A model generated the notes under the pieces. The model ran no database searches and was not told where the DNA came from. It saw only the letters and a program-made list of their open reading frames with translations. Positions 8,805-18,216 of a stretch of DNA of 47,880 nt are shown one piece after another (position 1 is the first letter of the stretch; each line of letters opens with the position of its first letter). The DNA is from Lactobacillus gigeriorum DSM 23908 = CRBIP 24.85. Its GTDB lineage: Bacteria; Bacillota; Bacilli; Lactobacillales; Lactobacillaceae. The stretch spans positions 1-47,880 of the forward strand of contig NZ_CAKC01000009.1 of the NCBI RefSeq assembly GCF_000296855.1, given 5' to 3'. The translations under genes and the position numbers were made by a program.

Positions 8805-10570
8805 TGGATACTAATTTTGCATTTAATGAATTGAGAATGTGGCGTAAGGTTGATACTGCAGGTTACGAAATCAGCATTAATCAATCTGGTAAAGGCTATA
8901 GCGTTAAAAAATCTGGGAAGCAAATAAGTTTAACTTATGAGCGAAAAAACGATTTGATGCGCGCATATAATACGGCTTTAGGGATGATTAAACATGGTAT
9001 TGCAAAAGCAGAGTGTGCGCATGAACGTAAATTTGACGAAGTGATTGCCATGCCGGATTTAGCTAGAAATGCGGTCTTGAATGTTCCTACGCTAAAGCAA
9101 TATCTTTGTCGGCTTGCTGGTTTAGGATATACTGAAGTTTGGCTATATCTAGAAGATGAGTTTGAAGTCCCCGGCGAAAGCTTTTTTGGCTTACAGCGAG
9201 GACGTTATTCACAAGCAGAACTTCATGAACTAGCGGTTTATGCAGATAAAATGGGCATTGAGTTGGTACCGGCAATTCAAACGCTTGCGCACTTGAAACG
9301 TGTTCTACAATATGAACATTATCGGCAAATTGGTGATTTGAATGATACGTTATATGTGGGTAAGGAGGCAACTCGGGATTTCGTAAAAAGGGAATTAGAA
9401 GCAGCGACGGCGCCATTCTTAACCAAAAAAATCCATATTGGGATGGATGAAGCACATAACTTGGGATTAGGACAATACTTCTTTGACCATGGTAGCGTAG
9501 ATCAGACGCAACTAATGTTGAAGCATGCCAAGATGGTTTTAGCACTTTGCCGAGAAATGGATTTGAAACCAATAATGTGGAGCGATATGTGGTTTGAATT
9601 GGCAAGTACTAGGCATGAAATGTATGATCGACAAGCAGATGTTGCTAGTTTGCATGTCGATCCGGAAATAGGACAAGTATATTGGGACTATTATAATATT
9701 CACGAAGACCACTACACACCGATGATGCAAAAGCACTTTGAGTTATCACCTAATGTTTACTTTGCCGGCGGTATCTGGACCTGGGCAAGATTTGCTCCAA
9801 ATCAAAGCAAGATGTTAGCTTCAATTAAAGCTGGGCTTTCTGCAGCTAAGAAAACTGGGATTAAAAAAGTGGCCGCTACTGCTTGGATGGATGATGGTGG
9901 TGAAGCACCATATTGGTCAAGCTTGTTAGGCTGGCAAGTATTTTCTGACTATCAATATTTAGATGAGCCAACTGAAACTGACTTTGAAAATAATTTTGAC
10001 TTGTTGCAGGATGAAAATTATCAGGCTTACATGCTACTAGGGGACTTTGATAATACTAAAGATCAAGTTAATGACGTTGATGAAAAGCCAAGCAAACTAG
10101 TGCTCTATGAAGATTTGCTTCAACCGCGTTATTATCAAAACTTGAAGGATTTTGATTTTGGTAACTATTACGATCAACTTGCGAATAAGCTTGAACCATA
10201 TCAGGAACATCCACTCTTTAATTACTACTATGATTTAGCTAAGGCTTTATCGGTTAAGGCTAAATTGATGACTGCTTTAACAAGTGGCAATAGTGCGGAT
10301 GCCTTGCTTAATGAGTGGCAAGAAGCGATTACGCTAGTCGCTAGAGAGCGCCTTGAATTGTGGTTTAAAGAAAATAAACCTAATGGGTCTGAAGTGATGG
10401 ATATTCGTTTTGGTGGCTTGATTCAACGTGCAAACACGGTTAGGAATTTATTAGCTAAGGGCGAATATCAATCTGATCTTCCTGATGTTGAAATGGATAA
10501 GCATATTAATGGTGATTTTGGTAATTCTCAGTACTACCAAATTGTGACTCCAAGCGATATTTCTTGGTAA
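8804..10570 (+). CDS. GH20 beta-N-acetylhexosaminidase (GH20C-like)
   Basis: A 588-residue protein with the GH20 TIM-barrel signature HIGMDEAHNLGLG. D215-E216 form the Asp-Glu pair that works by substrate-assisted catalysis. Preceding blocks (MPDLARNAVLN, GYTEVWLYLEDEFEVPG) and PIMWSDMWFE fit the small non-secreted GH20 group that includes pneumococcal GH20C. Such enzymes release terminal beta-linked GlcNAc or GalNAc. There is no signal peptide and no cell-wall anchor. It is the last gene of the GH125-GH38-GH20 operon, starting inside the GH38 stop codon and followed by a strong terminator. Its place beside three mannosidases suggests it removes GlcNAc from imported N-glycan fragments; linkage preference is not readable from sequence. 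Confidence 0.88.
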   Translation: MDTNFAFNELRMWRKVDTAGYEISINQSGKGYSVKKSGKQISLTYERKNDLMRAYNTALGMIKHGIAKAECAHERKFDEVIAMPDLARNAVLNVPTLKQYLCRLAGLGYTEVWLYLEDEFEVPGESFFGLQRGRYSQAELHELAVYADKMGIELVPAIQTLAHLKRVLQYEHYRQIGDLNDTLYVGKEATRDFVKRELEAATAPFLTKKIHIGMDEAHNLGLGQYFFDHGSVDQTQLMLKHAKMVLALCREMDLKPIMWSDMWFELASTRHEMYDRQADVASLHVDPEIGQVYWDYYNIHEDHYTPMMQKHFELSPNVYFAGGIWTWARFAPNQSKMLASIKAGLSAAKKTGIKKVAATAWMDDGGEAPYWSSLLGWQVFSDYQYLDEPTETDFENNFDLLQDENYQAYMLLGDFDNTKDQVNDVDEKPSKLVLYEDLLQPRYYQNLKDFDFGNYYDQLANKLEPYQEHPLFNYYYDLAKALSVKAKLMTALTSGNSADALLNEWQEAITLVARERLELWFKENKPNGSEVMDIRFGGLIQRANTVRNLLAKGEYQSDLPDVEMDKHINGDFGNSQYYQIVTPSDISW

Positions 10571-10582
10571 TGATCGCGAACG

Positions 10583-10617
10583 AAACGCGTGTGATTTTTT
10601 TCGCACGCGTTTGATTT
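10583..10617 (+). terminator. Terminator of the GH125-GH38-GH20 operon
   Basis: AAACGCGTG (10583-10591) and CACGCGTTT (10604-10612) form a perfect nine-base stem. It can extend by two more pairs around a T-rich loop and is followed by TTGATTTT. It lies just after the GH20 stop. Confidence 0.8.
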
Positions 10618-10655
10618 TGTAATAAATTTTGTTTTTGGGAGCTATAAGTTGCAAA

Positions 10656-12263
10656 ATGACAAAACATTGGTGGAAAGAAGCGGTGGTATATCAAATTTAT
10701 CCGCGAAGTTTCAATGATAGCAATGGTGATGGAATTGGTGATATCCAAGGGATCATTCAAAAATTACCGTATTTGGAAAAGTTGGGAATAGATGCTGTCT
10801 GGCTTAGTCCAATATATAAATCGCCTAATATCGATTACGGATATGATGTGGCTGATTATTATGAAATCAATCCAGAATATGGCAATATGACTGATTTTGA
10901 AGAATTGGTTGCTAAAGCTAAAAAGCATCAAATCAAAATAATCATGGATCTGGTTTTAAATCATACTTCAAGTGAACATAAATGGTTTAAAGAGGCAAAG
11001 AAGGGTACTGATAATCCATATCATGATTACTATATTTGGCGTAAACCAGAGCAAATCAAAGCACAGCTAGAGCATGAATGGACTCGTAATCAGTGGACCT
11101 TTGTCCCAGAATTGGGACAATATTATTTCCATTTGTTTGACTATCGCCAACCCGATCTCAACTGGAATAATCCACAAATGCGCCAAGAACTCTATAAGAT
11201 GATGAATTTTTGGGTTGAAAAGGGTGTAGGTGGTTTTAGGTTAGATGTGATTGATTTGATTGGCAAAGATCCAGATCATGGTGTAACTGTTAATGGTCCT
11301 AAATTACATCCCTACTTAAAAGAAATGTACGAAGCGGTTTTTGCAGGCAAAGATTTACTTACTGTCGGTGAAACATGGAGTGCAGGTATTAAGGAAGCAA
11401 AGCAATATATCTATGAAAATTCACATGAATTGACGATGGTTTTTGAATTTCAACCATTACTGTTAAGTCAAAAAAGAGGTATGGATAAGTGGCATCCTGT
11501 GAGAATTAATCCTCAATTGCTTAAAAAGGTTTTGCTTAATTGGCAAACAAAGCTTGATTACGAGCAGGGATGGAATACCTTATTTTGGTCAAATCATGAC
11601 TTGGCAAGAACTGCATCGCTATTAAAGACTAATGATCGACATCGAATAGCTGCTCAAAAGATGCTGGTAGGACTGCAATTTTTCCTAAAAGGAACGCCAT
11701 TTATCTATCAAGGTGATGAATTAGGGATGATCAACGTTAACTTCTCTAAAATCGAGATGCTACGTGATCCAGAAAGTATCGATCTGGTGAAAAAAAGCGA
11801 CGACAAAAAAACAGCTTTAAGACTTGTTTCGCAGAAAGGACGAGATAATGCACGAACTCCAATGCAGTGGAATAATTCCTCGCAAGCAGGTTTTACAACA
11901 GGAAAGAGTTGGATTGACATTAATCCAAATTTCTTGCAGATAAACGCTCAAATTGAAGAAGCAGATCCTAATTCAATCTTTAATTTTTATAGAAAACTAA
12001 TTGCGATTAAAAAGCAAAGTTCAATTTTGAAATATGGTGATTTTGAAGAAATTAACGATGTTCCAGCAGAAGTCTTAGCTTTTATGCGTAGTGATGAGAC
12101 AGGTAGCTATCGAGTTTTTGCTAATCTATCACGTAAAGCTAAAAGAATTAATTATCATATTTCCCGCAAAAAAGTTGTTGTGCAAAATTATCCTATCAAA
12201 GAAACGGGAGCTACCTACTTGCTAAAGCCATATGAGCTACTAGTAGAAAAAACTTATAATTAG
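10656..12263 (+). CDS. dexB: GH13_31 glucan 1,6-alpha-glucosidase (DexB-like)
   Basis: A 535-residue alpha-amylase-family enzyme starting HWWKEAVVYQIYPRSFNDSN. The nucleophile is D197 (GFRLDVID), the acid/base is E239 (LTVGETW) and the transition-state stabiliser is D315 (NHD). The valine directly after the nucleophile is the residue associated with alpha-1,6 rather than alpha-1,4 specificity in this subfamily. Blocks such as NGPKLHPYLKEM and HELTMVFEF resemble streptococcal DexB as I remember it. It probably cleaves isomaltose and isomaltooligosaccharides in the cytoplasm. I chose the ATG at 10656 over an upstream TTG; GGGAG lies 13 bases away, a long spacing. Terminators on both sides make it a single-gene unit. 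Its link to the mannose-glycan genes is only positional. Confidence 0.82.
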   Translation: MTKHWWKEAVVYQIYPRSFNDSNGDGIGDIQGIIQKLPYLEKLGIDAVWLSPIYKSPNIDYGYDVADYYEINPEYGNMTDFEELVAKAKKHQIKIIMDLVLNHTSSEHKWFKEAKKGTDNPYHDYYIWRKPEQIKAQLEHEWTRNQWTFVPELGQYYFHLFDYRQPDLNWNNPQMRQELYKMMNFWVEKGVGGFRLDVIDLIGKDPDHGVTVNGPKLHPYLKEMYEAVFAGKDLLTVGETWSAGIKEAKQYIYENSHELTMVFEFQPLLLSQKRGMDKWHPVRINPQLLKKVLLNWQTKLDYEQGWNTLFWSNHDLARTASLLKTNDRHRIAAQKMLVGLQFFLKGTPFIYQGDELGMINVNFSKIEMLRDPESIDLVKKSDDKKTALRLVSQKGRDNARTPMQWNNSSQAGFTTGKSWIDINPNFLQINAQIEEADPNSIFNFYRKLIAIKKQSSILKYGDFEEINDVPAEVLAFMRSDETGSYRVFANLSRKAKRINYHISRKKVVVQNYPIKETGATYLLKPYELLVEKTYN

Positions 12264-12270
12264 ACCTTTG

Positions 12271-12305
12271 AGTCACCAAGCGTATTAGTGCTTCGGTGGC
12301 TTTTT
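12271..12305 (+). terminator. Terminator after the DexB-like gene
   Basis: AGTCACC pairs with GGTGGCT, extended inward by weaker pairs, and is followed by TTTTT. The hairpin lies eight bases after the stop codon. Confidence 0.75.
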
Positions 12306-12370
12306 ACTTTGTATAGTGACTAAAAATGTTGGATCTTTAATTTTTATACTTTTCCCTTTAGTTTGATAAT

Positions 12371-12399
12371 TTACTGCCAATGTAAGCGTTTTATATAAT
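12371..12399 (+). promoter_or_regulatory. Promoter with overlapping cre box for the glycan ABC importer
   Basis: TTACTG (12371-12376) and TATAAT (12394-12399) are separated by 17 bases and form a plausible sigma-A promoter. TGTAAGCGTTTTAT (12381-12394) matches the cre consensus TGWAARCGYTWNCW at 13 of 14 positions and fills the spacer. CcpA bound here would be expected to block RNA polymerase, giving carbon catabolite repression of the importer. Confidence 0.72.
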
Positions 12400-12427
12400 T
12401 TAAGTGTAAATGAGAGGGGGAACTAGA

Positions 12428-13378
12428 ATGGCTAAAAAAGAAGGGAAAAAGAAAGGTTTTATCCAAAAAGTAATCGATAATCGGATTTATTTGTTGTTGG
12501 TTGCCCCCGGTACGCTTTTCTTGATTGTTTTCTTTTATATACCAGTCATTGCCAATATGGTAGCTTTCCAGGAATTCCAATATTCAGAAGAAGGATTTTT
12601 ATACAGCCTATTTCACAGCTCATGGATTGGAATTCAAAATTTCAAGTTCTTCTTCCAATCATCGGATTTCTGGATTGTCGTTAGAAACACAGTGGGATAT
12701 GGGTTGACATTCTTGGCTTTGAATTTCTTCTTTGCAATTTCACTCGGTATTATCATGAGTCAGTTGCGCAATCGGAAGTTGCTTAAAGTCTACCAAACAT
12801 CAATGCTCTTCCCATACTTCCTTTCTTGGGCAGTGCTTGCGTACTTTGTTTATGCATTCTTAAGTCCAGATAAGGGAATTATCAACCACTGGATCACAGC
12901 AATGGGAGGTCAAGCGATTGACTTCTACAATGCGCCAAAAGTTTGGCCAGGTATTTTAATCTTCTTAGGAGTTTGGAAGAGCCTCGGCTACAATAGTATT
13001 TTGTACTTTGCAACAGCAATGGGAATTAACCCAGAATACTATGACGCTGCGATGATCGATGGTGCGAATAAGTGGCAACAAATTAAGAACGTAACTTTGC
13101 CACATATTCTACCAGTAGCAACTTTAATGTTTATCTTGAACATTGGTGGTATTTTCAGAAGTGACTTTGGTTTGTTCTACATTATTCCAAGAGCTTCAGG
13201 AACTCTGATTTCTACTACTCAGACTTTCGATACTTACATTTATCGTGCTTTAACGATGAATAATGATATTGGAATGTCAACTGCTTCAGGATTGCTTCAA
13301 GCATTTGTCGGCTTCTTACTTGTGATTACAACTAATTTAATCGTAAGAAAGAAGCAACCAGATGCAGCTTTTTTCTAA
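12428..13378 (+). CDS. ABC sugar importer permease 1 (LplB/CUT1 type)
   Basis: A 316-residue membrane protein with about six transmembrane helices and the cytoplasmic EAA loop YYDAAMIDGANKWQQIKNVT that docks on the ATPase. It belongs to the CUT1 group used for oligosaccharides; the basic N-terminus (MAKKEGKKKG) is cytoplasmic. I chose the ATG at 12428 because GGGGG lies about seven bases upstream; an earlier in-frame ATG would place the ribosome binding site inside the coding region. The gene is followed 13 bases later by the second permease and then by the binding protein. No ATPase gene is in this operon, so the complex must borrow one. The substrate is inferred from the neighbouring glycosidases. 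Confidence 0.88.
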   Translation: MAKKEGKKKGFIQKVIDNRIYLLLVAPGTLFLIVFFYIPVIANMVAFQEFQYSEEGFLYSLFHSSWIGIQNFKFFFQSSDFWIVVRNTVGYGLTFLALNFFFAISLGIIMSQLRNRKLLKVYQTSMLFPYFLSWAVLAYFVYAFLSPDKGIINHWITAMGGQAIDFYNAPKVWPGILIFLGVWKSLGYNSILYFATAMGINPEYYDAAMIDGANKWQQIKNVTLPHILPVATLMFILNIGGIFRSDFGLFYIIPRASGTLISTTQTFDTYIYRALTMNNDIGMSTASGLLQAFVGFLLVITTNLIVRKKQPDAAFF

Positions 13379-13391
13379 GGAAGGATGAGCT

Positions 13392-14312
13392 ATGAGAAAG
13401 AAAAAACATGTTACTTCGGTTGAAATTAGAAGTTTCGGACCAAGAACTAACTTTGTCTTTAATGTCATCTTAGCCATCTTGGCCTTGAGCTGTATTGTCC
13501 CATTCTTCTTCATGATTGTGTTGTCTTTCACTCAAGAAAGCGACATTACCATGTATGGCTATCAGTTCTGGCCAAAGCATTGGACCGTAGCTAGCTATGA
13601 ATATCTATCCAAAATGGGAGGACAATTGCTTAAGAGCTTGGGTGTAAGTATCTTCATTACAGTTATTGGTACATTGATGAACAGTTTATTTAGTTCAACC
13701 TATGCTTACGCAATTTCAAGACGAGACTTCGCCTTTTCAAGATTTTTTACAATCTTTGCATTAATTTCAATGCTATTTACCCCTGGTATGGTACCAACTT
13801 ATTTGGTTGTTACCCAAATGCTAGGCTTGAAAGATAATATTTGGGCACTTATTTTGCCTGCCTGCTTCGGTGTTTACAATGTTCTAATTATGAGAACATA
13901 CTTTAAGACCTCAATCCCAGAGGCAATTCTCGAATCTGCAAGAATGGATGGAGCAGGCGAATTAAAAATTTTTGCAGATATTGTTGTACCTTTAGCAATT
14001 CCAGGAATTGCGACGATCAGTTTATTCACTTGCTTAGGCTATTGGAACGATTGGTTTAATGCAATGCTCTACATGACTAACGATAATTTGATTCCTTTAC
14101 AGTATTTGTTAGTCAAGATTCAAAACAACATTCAATTTATGAGTCAGCAAATGTCAGCCGGAGGCTCTACGCTTGCCTCAGGTACTGTCCTTCCAAGCGA
14201 AGGGATGAGATTTGCGGTTGTGGTAATTGCTACTTTGCCAATTGCATTAACTTATCCATTCTTCCAAAAGTACTTTGTTAAGGGTATGACGGTCGGAGGA
14301 GTTAAAGAGTAG
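13392..14312 (+). CDS. ABC sugar importer permease 2 (LplC/YtcP type)
   Basis: A 306-residue CUT1 permease with six hydrophobic segments. The EAA loop reads IPEAILESARMDGAGELKIF, and the C-terminus PFFQKYFVKGMTVGGVKE is typical of the LplC/YtcP group. AAGGA lies about nine bases before the ATG. It forms the membrane channel together with the preceding permease and receives substrate from the lipoprotein encoded 28 bases downstream. This permease group commonly pairs with large binding proteins for complex oligosaccharides and relies on an MsmX-type ATPase encoded elsewhere. Mannose-rich glycans are the likely cargo by context only. Confidence 0.88.
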   Translation: MRKKKHVTSVEIRSFGPRTNFVFNVILAILALSCIVPFFFMIVLSFTQESDITMYGYQFWPKHWTVASYEYLSKMGGQLLKSLGVSIFITVIGTLMNSLFSSTYAYAISRRDFAFSRFFTIFALISMLFTPGMVPTYLVVTQMLGLKDNIWALILPACFGVYNVLIMRTYFKTSIPEAILESARMDGAGELKIFADIVVPLAIPGIATISLFTCLGYWNDWFNAMLYMTNDNLIPLQYLLVKIQNNIQFMSQQMSAGGSTLASGTVLPSEGMRFAVVVIATLPIALTYPFFQKYFVKGMTVGGVKE

Positions 14313-14340
14313 GATATCATTTTTTTGGGAGGTTAGTTTT

Positions 14341-15807
14341 ATGAAAAAATGGAAGAAAATCCTTGTTAGCACGGCTGCTGTGCTAGGTGTTGCAACCCTA
14401 GCTACTGCTTGTGGCAACAAAAAATCAGATTCATCAGGAGGAAGCAAGACAGTTGTTTCAATGTATATGCCTGGTGACAAACCAAAGAACTATGCTGACA
14501 TGATTAAACGTGCCAACAAAGAAATTCAAACAAAATATCCAAACATTGAACTATCAATGAAATTTATTGGTTGGGGTGAATATAACCAAAAGTACAATGT
14601 TATGGTAACCTCAGGTGATCCATATGACTTGGCATTCACTCAAAACTATGTAGCTAACGCTGGTAAAGGCGTATATGCTGATATGACCGACTTGGCTAAG
14701 AAGTATGCTAAGGAAGCTTATGACAAAGTAGATCCAGCATACTGGAAGGGTGTAACTGTTAACGGCAAGATTTATGGGTTCCCTATCAACGCTAACGTAT
14801 TTGCCATTAACGGTATTACTTTCAACAAGTACTACCTAGATAAGTACAACATCGATATTTCAAAGGTAGATTCATATCAATCACTTGAACCTGCTTTTGC
14901 TAAGTTCCACAAAGAAAACCCTGGTGTTGCTACCTTTGCTATTGGTCAAGGTTACAAAGTTTCACCACGTGCAATGGAATTCCCTCTAGGAAATGGATTG
15001 CCATTCGCAGTTGATTCATCTGGTAAGAATAAGAAAGTCTTCAACGCTTATGACACTCCAGAAGTTAAGAAAGATTTAGAAACTCTTCACCAATACTACT
15101 TAAAGGGTTACATTCCAAAGGATGCTGCAACTTCAAGTACACAATATAACTTGAACGAAAACACTTGGTTCAGCCGTCAAGAAACTCAAGGACCTTTTGA
15201 CTACGGCGACACTGCTTTAATTAACGCTGCTGGTGGCAAGAAGATGATCACTAAGCCAATTACTGATCCTTACAAGTCACAAGCACAAGCTCAAGTTGCT
15301 ATTTGGGCAATTTCTAAGACTTCAAAGCACAAGAAGGAAGCTATGCAAGTTCTTAACATGTTGAACTCTGACAAGAAGTTGTTAAACAACATTGTTTGGG
15401 GTCTTGAAGGTCAACAATGGAACTTTACTGATAAGGCTAAGGGTAAGATCAAGACTACTAAGAAATATCAACCGGGTTACTTCATTGGTGGTTGGATGAT
15501 GGGTAACAACGACTTGCTTTATACTCAAGACACCATTACTCAAAAACAAATCGACCAACGTAAAGAAAATATCAAGGATGCCAAGGAATCAGCTGCTCTT
15601 GGATTTTCACCTGATACTACTAAACTTAAGACTGAAATTACTAACTTATCTAATGTTATGAGTAAGTATCTCGATATCTTGAACACTGGTACTGCTGATC
15701 CAGAACCAACAATCAAGAAGATGGATGCTGAACTTAAGACTGCTGGCTATGACAAGGTACAAGCAGAACTTCAAAAACAATATGATGAGTTTTTAAAGAA
15801 CAAATAG
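14341..15807 (+). CDS. Oligosaccharide-binding lipoprotein (LplA/NgtS-like)
   Basis: A 488-residue protein whose signal peptide ends in the lipobox LATAC, so C24 would be lipidated and the protein held on the outer face of the membrane. The mature part is an extracellular family 1 solute-binding fold with a C-terminal region resembling DUF3502 (FSPDTTKLKTEITNLSNVMS onward). That combination is seen in the pneumococcal N-glycan transporter protein NgtS. GGGAGG lies eight bases before the ATG. It is the third gene of the importer operon, and its codon use is rich in preferred codons, suggesting high expression. Ligand specificity is inferred: the adjacent mannosidases favour a mannose-containing glycan. 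Confidence 0.85.
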   Translation: MKKWKKILVSTAAVLGVATLATACGNKKSDSSGGSKTVVSMYMPGDKPKNYADMIKRANKEIQTKYPNIELSMKFIGWGEYNQKYNVMVTSGDPYDLAFTQNYVANAGKGVYADMTDLAKKYAKEAYDKVDPAYWKGVTVNGKIYGFPINANVFAINGITFNKYYLDKYNIDISKVDSYQSLEPAFAKFHKENPGVATFAIGQGYKVSPRAMEFPLGNGLPFAVDSSGKNKKVFNAYDTPEVKKDLETLHQYYLKGYIPKDAATSSTQYNLNENTWFSRQETQGPFDYGDTALINAAGGKKMITKPITDPYKSQAQAQVAIWAISKTSKHKKEAMQVLNMLNSDKKLLNNIVWGLEGQQWNFTDKAKGKIKTTKKYQPGYFIGGWMMGNNDLLYTQDTITQKQIDQRKENIKDAKESAALGFSPDTTKLKTEITNLSNVMSKYLDILNTGTADPEPTIKKMDAELKTAGYDKVQAELQKQYDEFLKNK

Positions 15808-15849
15808 GATAAATAACAGTTAAAGAAGATATTCTCCTCCGTTACAATT

Positions 15850-15880
15850 GCCGTGTGGTTGTTAAAGCCCCACGGCTTTT
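15850..15880 (+). terminator. Terminator or attenuator after the importer operon
   Basis: GCCGTGTGG (15850-15858) pairs with CCCCACGGC (15868-15876) with one mismatch, then TTTT. The short U-run suggests partial read-through into yesLMN. A TGCTAAAAT extended -10 (15882-15890) next to it may start that operon. Confidence 0.65.
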
Positions 15881-15910
15881 GTGCTAAAATAAATAACGAG
15901 GTGGTACTAT

Positions 15911-16516
15911 ATGTTGAGTGAGCAAACTCAAAAAGCATTTATAAAGATATATGTTTTGTTGATACTTAATTTGGAATTCTGGTTCTTTTCTCTGATGGGA
16001 TTAATCGTTTTAGGGATTGGCCCAGCTCTGAGGACCATAACCGAGCAGTTTTTGACTTATGGTTATGATTATCGCCAGTACACATTTAAAAAACTGTGGA
16101 ACTTTTATTGGAAGATATTTTGGCAAGCTAACAGTCGTGCACTACCACTATTGGCATTGATGTTGTTCTTGTTTTATGACATCTATTTGACCTCGCAAAT
16201 TAAAGCTGCTTGGATGTTACCAGTTGTATTTTTGATTATTTTTGTCTTGTTCATTACTTGTATGGTGGCAATTAATGTACTGCTTCTTGATAGCAATTTT
16301 GAAATTGAATTTAAAAATGTTTTTAAATTAGCATTTATTCAATTTTTTAGCGACATCAGAGCTTTAGGACTATGTTTAACCGGCTTGATTATTATTTCAG
16401 CTTTAACAGCACTATGGCCGGGATTGCTGTTATTTCTTACTTTTTCAACTACCGTTGTATGGGCAAATCACAGTTATCGGAATTGGATTAAACAAATTGA
16501 TGGAAAAATCTCATGA
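15911..16516 (+). CDS. YesL-like (DUF624) membrane protein
   Basis: A 201-residue protein with four or five hydrophobic helices and the DUF624 pattern (LILNLEFWFFSLMGLIVLGI followed by GPALRTITEQF). YesL-type proteins are regularly encoded beside YesM/YesN two-component systems and CUT1 sugar importers, but their biochemical role is unknown. GAGGTGG lies five bases before the ATG. The stop codon overlaps the histidine kinase start by four bases (ATGA), so the two are translationally coupled. Its place between the importer and the kinase suggests a part in sugar sensing or in the transport complex. Confidence 0.8.
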   Translation: MLSEQTQKAFIKIYVLLILNLEFWFFSLMGLIVLGIGPALRTITEQFLTYGYDYRQYTFKKLWNFYWKIFWQANSRALPLLALMLFLFYDIYLTSQIKAAWMLPVVFLIIFVLFITCMVAINVLLLDSNFEIEFKNVFKLAFIQFFSDIRALGLCLTGLIIISALTALWPGLLLFLTFSTTVVWANHSYRNWIKQIDGKIS

Positions 16517-18183
16517 GATTAGGTTTTAAAAGGTTGATGATTTATTACGGGATTGCATTAGCCTTATTTACAACTATCGGAACGCTCTTTTTCTCGATTT
16601 ATAGTTACCGCAATTTTCAACAAGAACTTGTGTTGACGCAGGATTATGCAATTAGTCAAACAACAACACTATTCAATGAAAACTTAAATGTCGCTGACAG
16701 TATTTCAGATTATGTCTCAGAAAATGGCGAGCATATCGATAATATTCGTCAATATTTGCAATCGAGTCCAGCTAAGTATGCCAGTTTTACGCTTGATCAA
16801 ACAGACCGTACTGGTGAATATTTTAATTGGCCTATGACGAGCCAACTTTTTTACATTAAGCATCCGAATATGGAAAAGTTGGTAATTACGTTTTTTAACC
16901 AATATAGTGCTTTTAAAGCAGAAAAAGGTAATGGTGGTTATAAAACCAGTGCTAAAAAGGCTCTAAGCAATGATTTAATCTATAGTCCAATTGTTGATCC
17001 ACGAATTCAGTCAGCAGTGGGATTGGTGGGTACTTCTTTTAAAAAAGAGGTATTGTTAAACAAGTTTCGCAATATTAACAATCATAAGTATTTATCGATG
17101 CTTATCGTAAATACAGATGATCGGATTTTATACAAATATTTTGGTAAAAGTGTTACTAAAGAGCAACGAAACCACATTAAAAATATCGTAAGCAAAGGTC
17201 ATCTAAACTTTTCGCCACACGAATATTTAATTAGGAGCAGTTGGATTGACGATGATTATCGCATAATTACCTTAATTCCCAAAAATGTTAGTCTAACAGC
17301 CAGCTTAAATCGTATTTTACCGATTGCGCTGTCAGGAATTTTAGTTGAAGTCTTGTTGGTTGTAATCTTTGTTTTCACCTTCAAGTCATATCGTCGTCAG
17401 CTTGATGCGATTATTAAAACCACTCGTCAGGTTTCCGAAAATCATCTGAACGTTAGAGTTTCTTCCGATAATCTGGTCTACGATGATTTAGCAGATCTTT
17501 CCACGAATATTGATAGTATGTTAGATGCGATTAAGCGGTATATCAATGAGGTCTACCAAATTAAGATCCTGCAACAGGAAACGCAGATGAAAGCTCTTCA
17601 GTCACAAATCAATCCCCATTTCATGGCCAATACTTTGGAATACATTCGTATGGCGGCGCTAGATATTGGTGCCCGCGATTTGGCCAAAGTAGTTTATAAT
17701 TTTGCTGCTTTGCTAAGAGGAAATGTCGACAATAAAGTTATGTCAACGCTGAAGCAAGAAGTAGACCTGGTGAAGAATTATATCTACCTCTATCAGGTCC
17801 GTTTTCCAGATAAATTGGCTTACCAAATTAAATTTGATCCACAGATTTCTCAGATCGAGATCCCACGTTTTAGCTTACAACCAATCGTTGAAAACTATTT
17901 CGTTCATGGGGTTGATTTTACTAATGCAATGAATGCGATTGAGATTAATGCCCGAAAAATTGAAAATCGTATCGTGATTGATATAATCGATAATGGACAT
18001 CCAATGTCTGAGGAACGTTTGCAAGAAATTAACAGTTATTTCACTACAGATGAGATAGTTGCTAATTCGGTGGGCTTGCGCAATGTATATTTGCGTATGG
18101 CCAACTACACCAAGAATTTTGAAATGAAAATCGCCAATAATCAATATGACGGTGTGACGGTGACCATGTTCTTTGATGTTTAA
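16513..18183 (+). CDS. YesM-type sensor histidine kinase
   Basis: A 556-residue kinase with an N-terminal membrane helix, an extracellular sensor region of about 220 residues, a second helix near residues 270-295 and a HAMP-like linker. The transmitter is of LytS/YesM type: H369 lies in LQSQINPHFMANTLEYIRM. The ATP-binding part includes PRFSLQPIVENYFVHGVD and VIDIIDNGHPMSEE. Such kinases usually sense extracellular carbohydrate, sometimes through the importer's binding protein, and phosphorylate an AraC-type regulator. It starts inside the YesL-like stop and is followed 33 bases later by that regulator. The ligand is unknown; the glycan carried by the adjacent importer is the likely cue. Confidence 0.9.
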   Translation: MRLGFKRLMIYYGIALALFTTIGTLFFSIYSYRNFQQELVLTQDYAISQTTTLFNENLNVADSISDYVSENGEHIDNIRQYLQSSPAKYASFTLDQTDRTGEYFNWPMTSQLFYIKHPNMEKLVITFFNQYSAFKAEKGNGGYKTSAKKALSNDLIYSPIVDPRIQSAVGLVGTSFKKEVLLNKFRNINNHKYLSMLIVNTDDRILYKYFGKSVTKEQRNHIKNIVSKGHLNFSPHEYLIRSSWIDDDYRIITLIPKNVSLTASLNRILPIALSGILVEVLLVVIFVFTFKSYRRQLDAIIKTTRQVSENHLNVRVSSDNLVYDDLADLSTNIDSMLDAIKRYINEVYQIKILQQETQMKALQSQINPHFMANTLEYIRMAALDIGARDLAKVVYNFAALLRGNVDNKVMSTLKQEVDLVKNYIYLYQVRFPDKLAYQIKFDPQISQIEIPRFSLQPIVENYFVHGVDFTNAMNAIEINARKIENRIVIDIIDNGHPMSEERLQEINSYFTTDEIVANSVGLRNVYLRMANYTKNFEMKIANNQYDGVTVTMFFDV

Positions 18184-18216
18184 GCATAACAGTTACATAG
18201 CGAATAGGCAGGTGAA

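Noticed and set aside
9087-9605. A 172-residue open frame on the minus strand inside the GH20 gene
   Set aside because: It lies wholly opposite a clear enzyme gene, has no ribosome binding site and shows no recognisable domain; it is a shadow of the coding strand.
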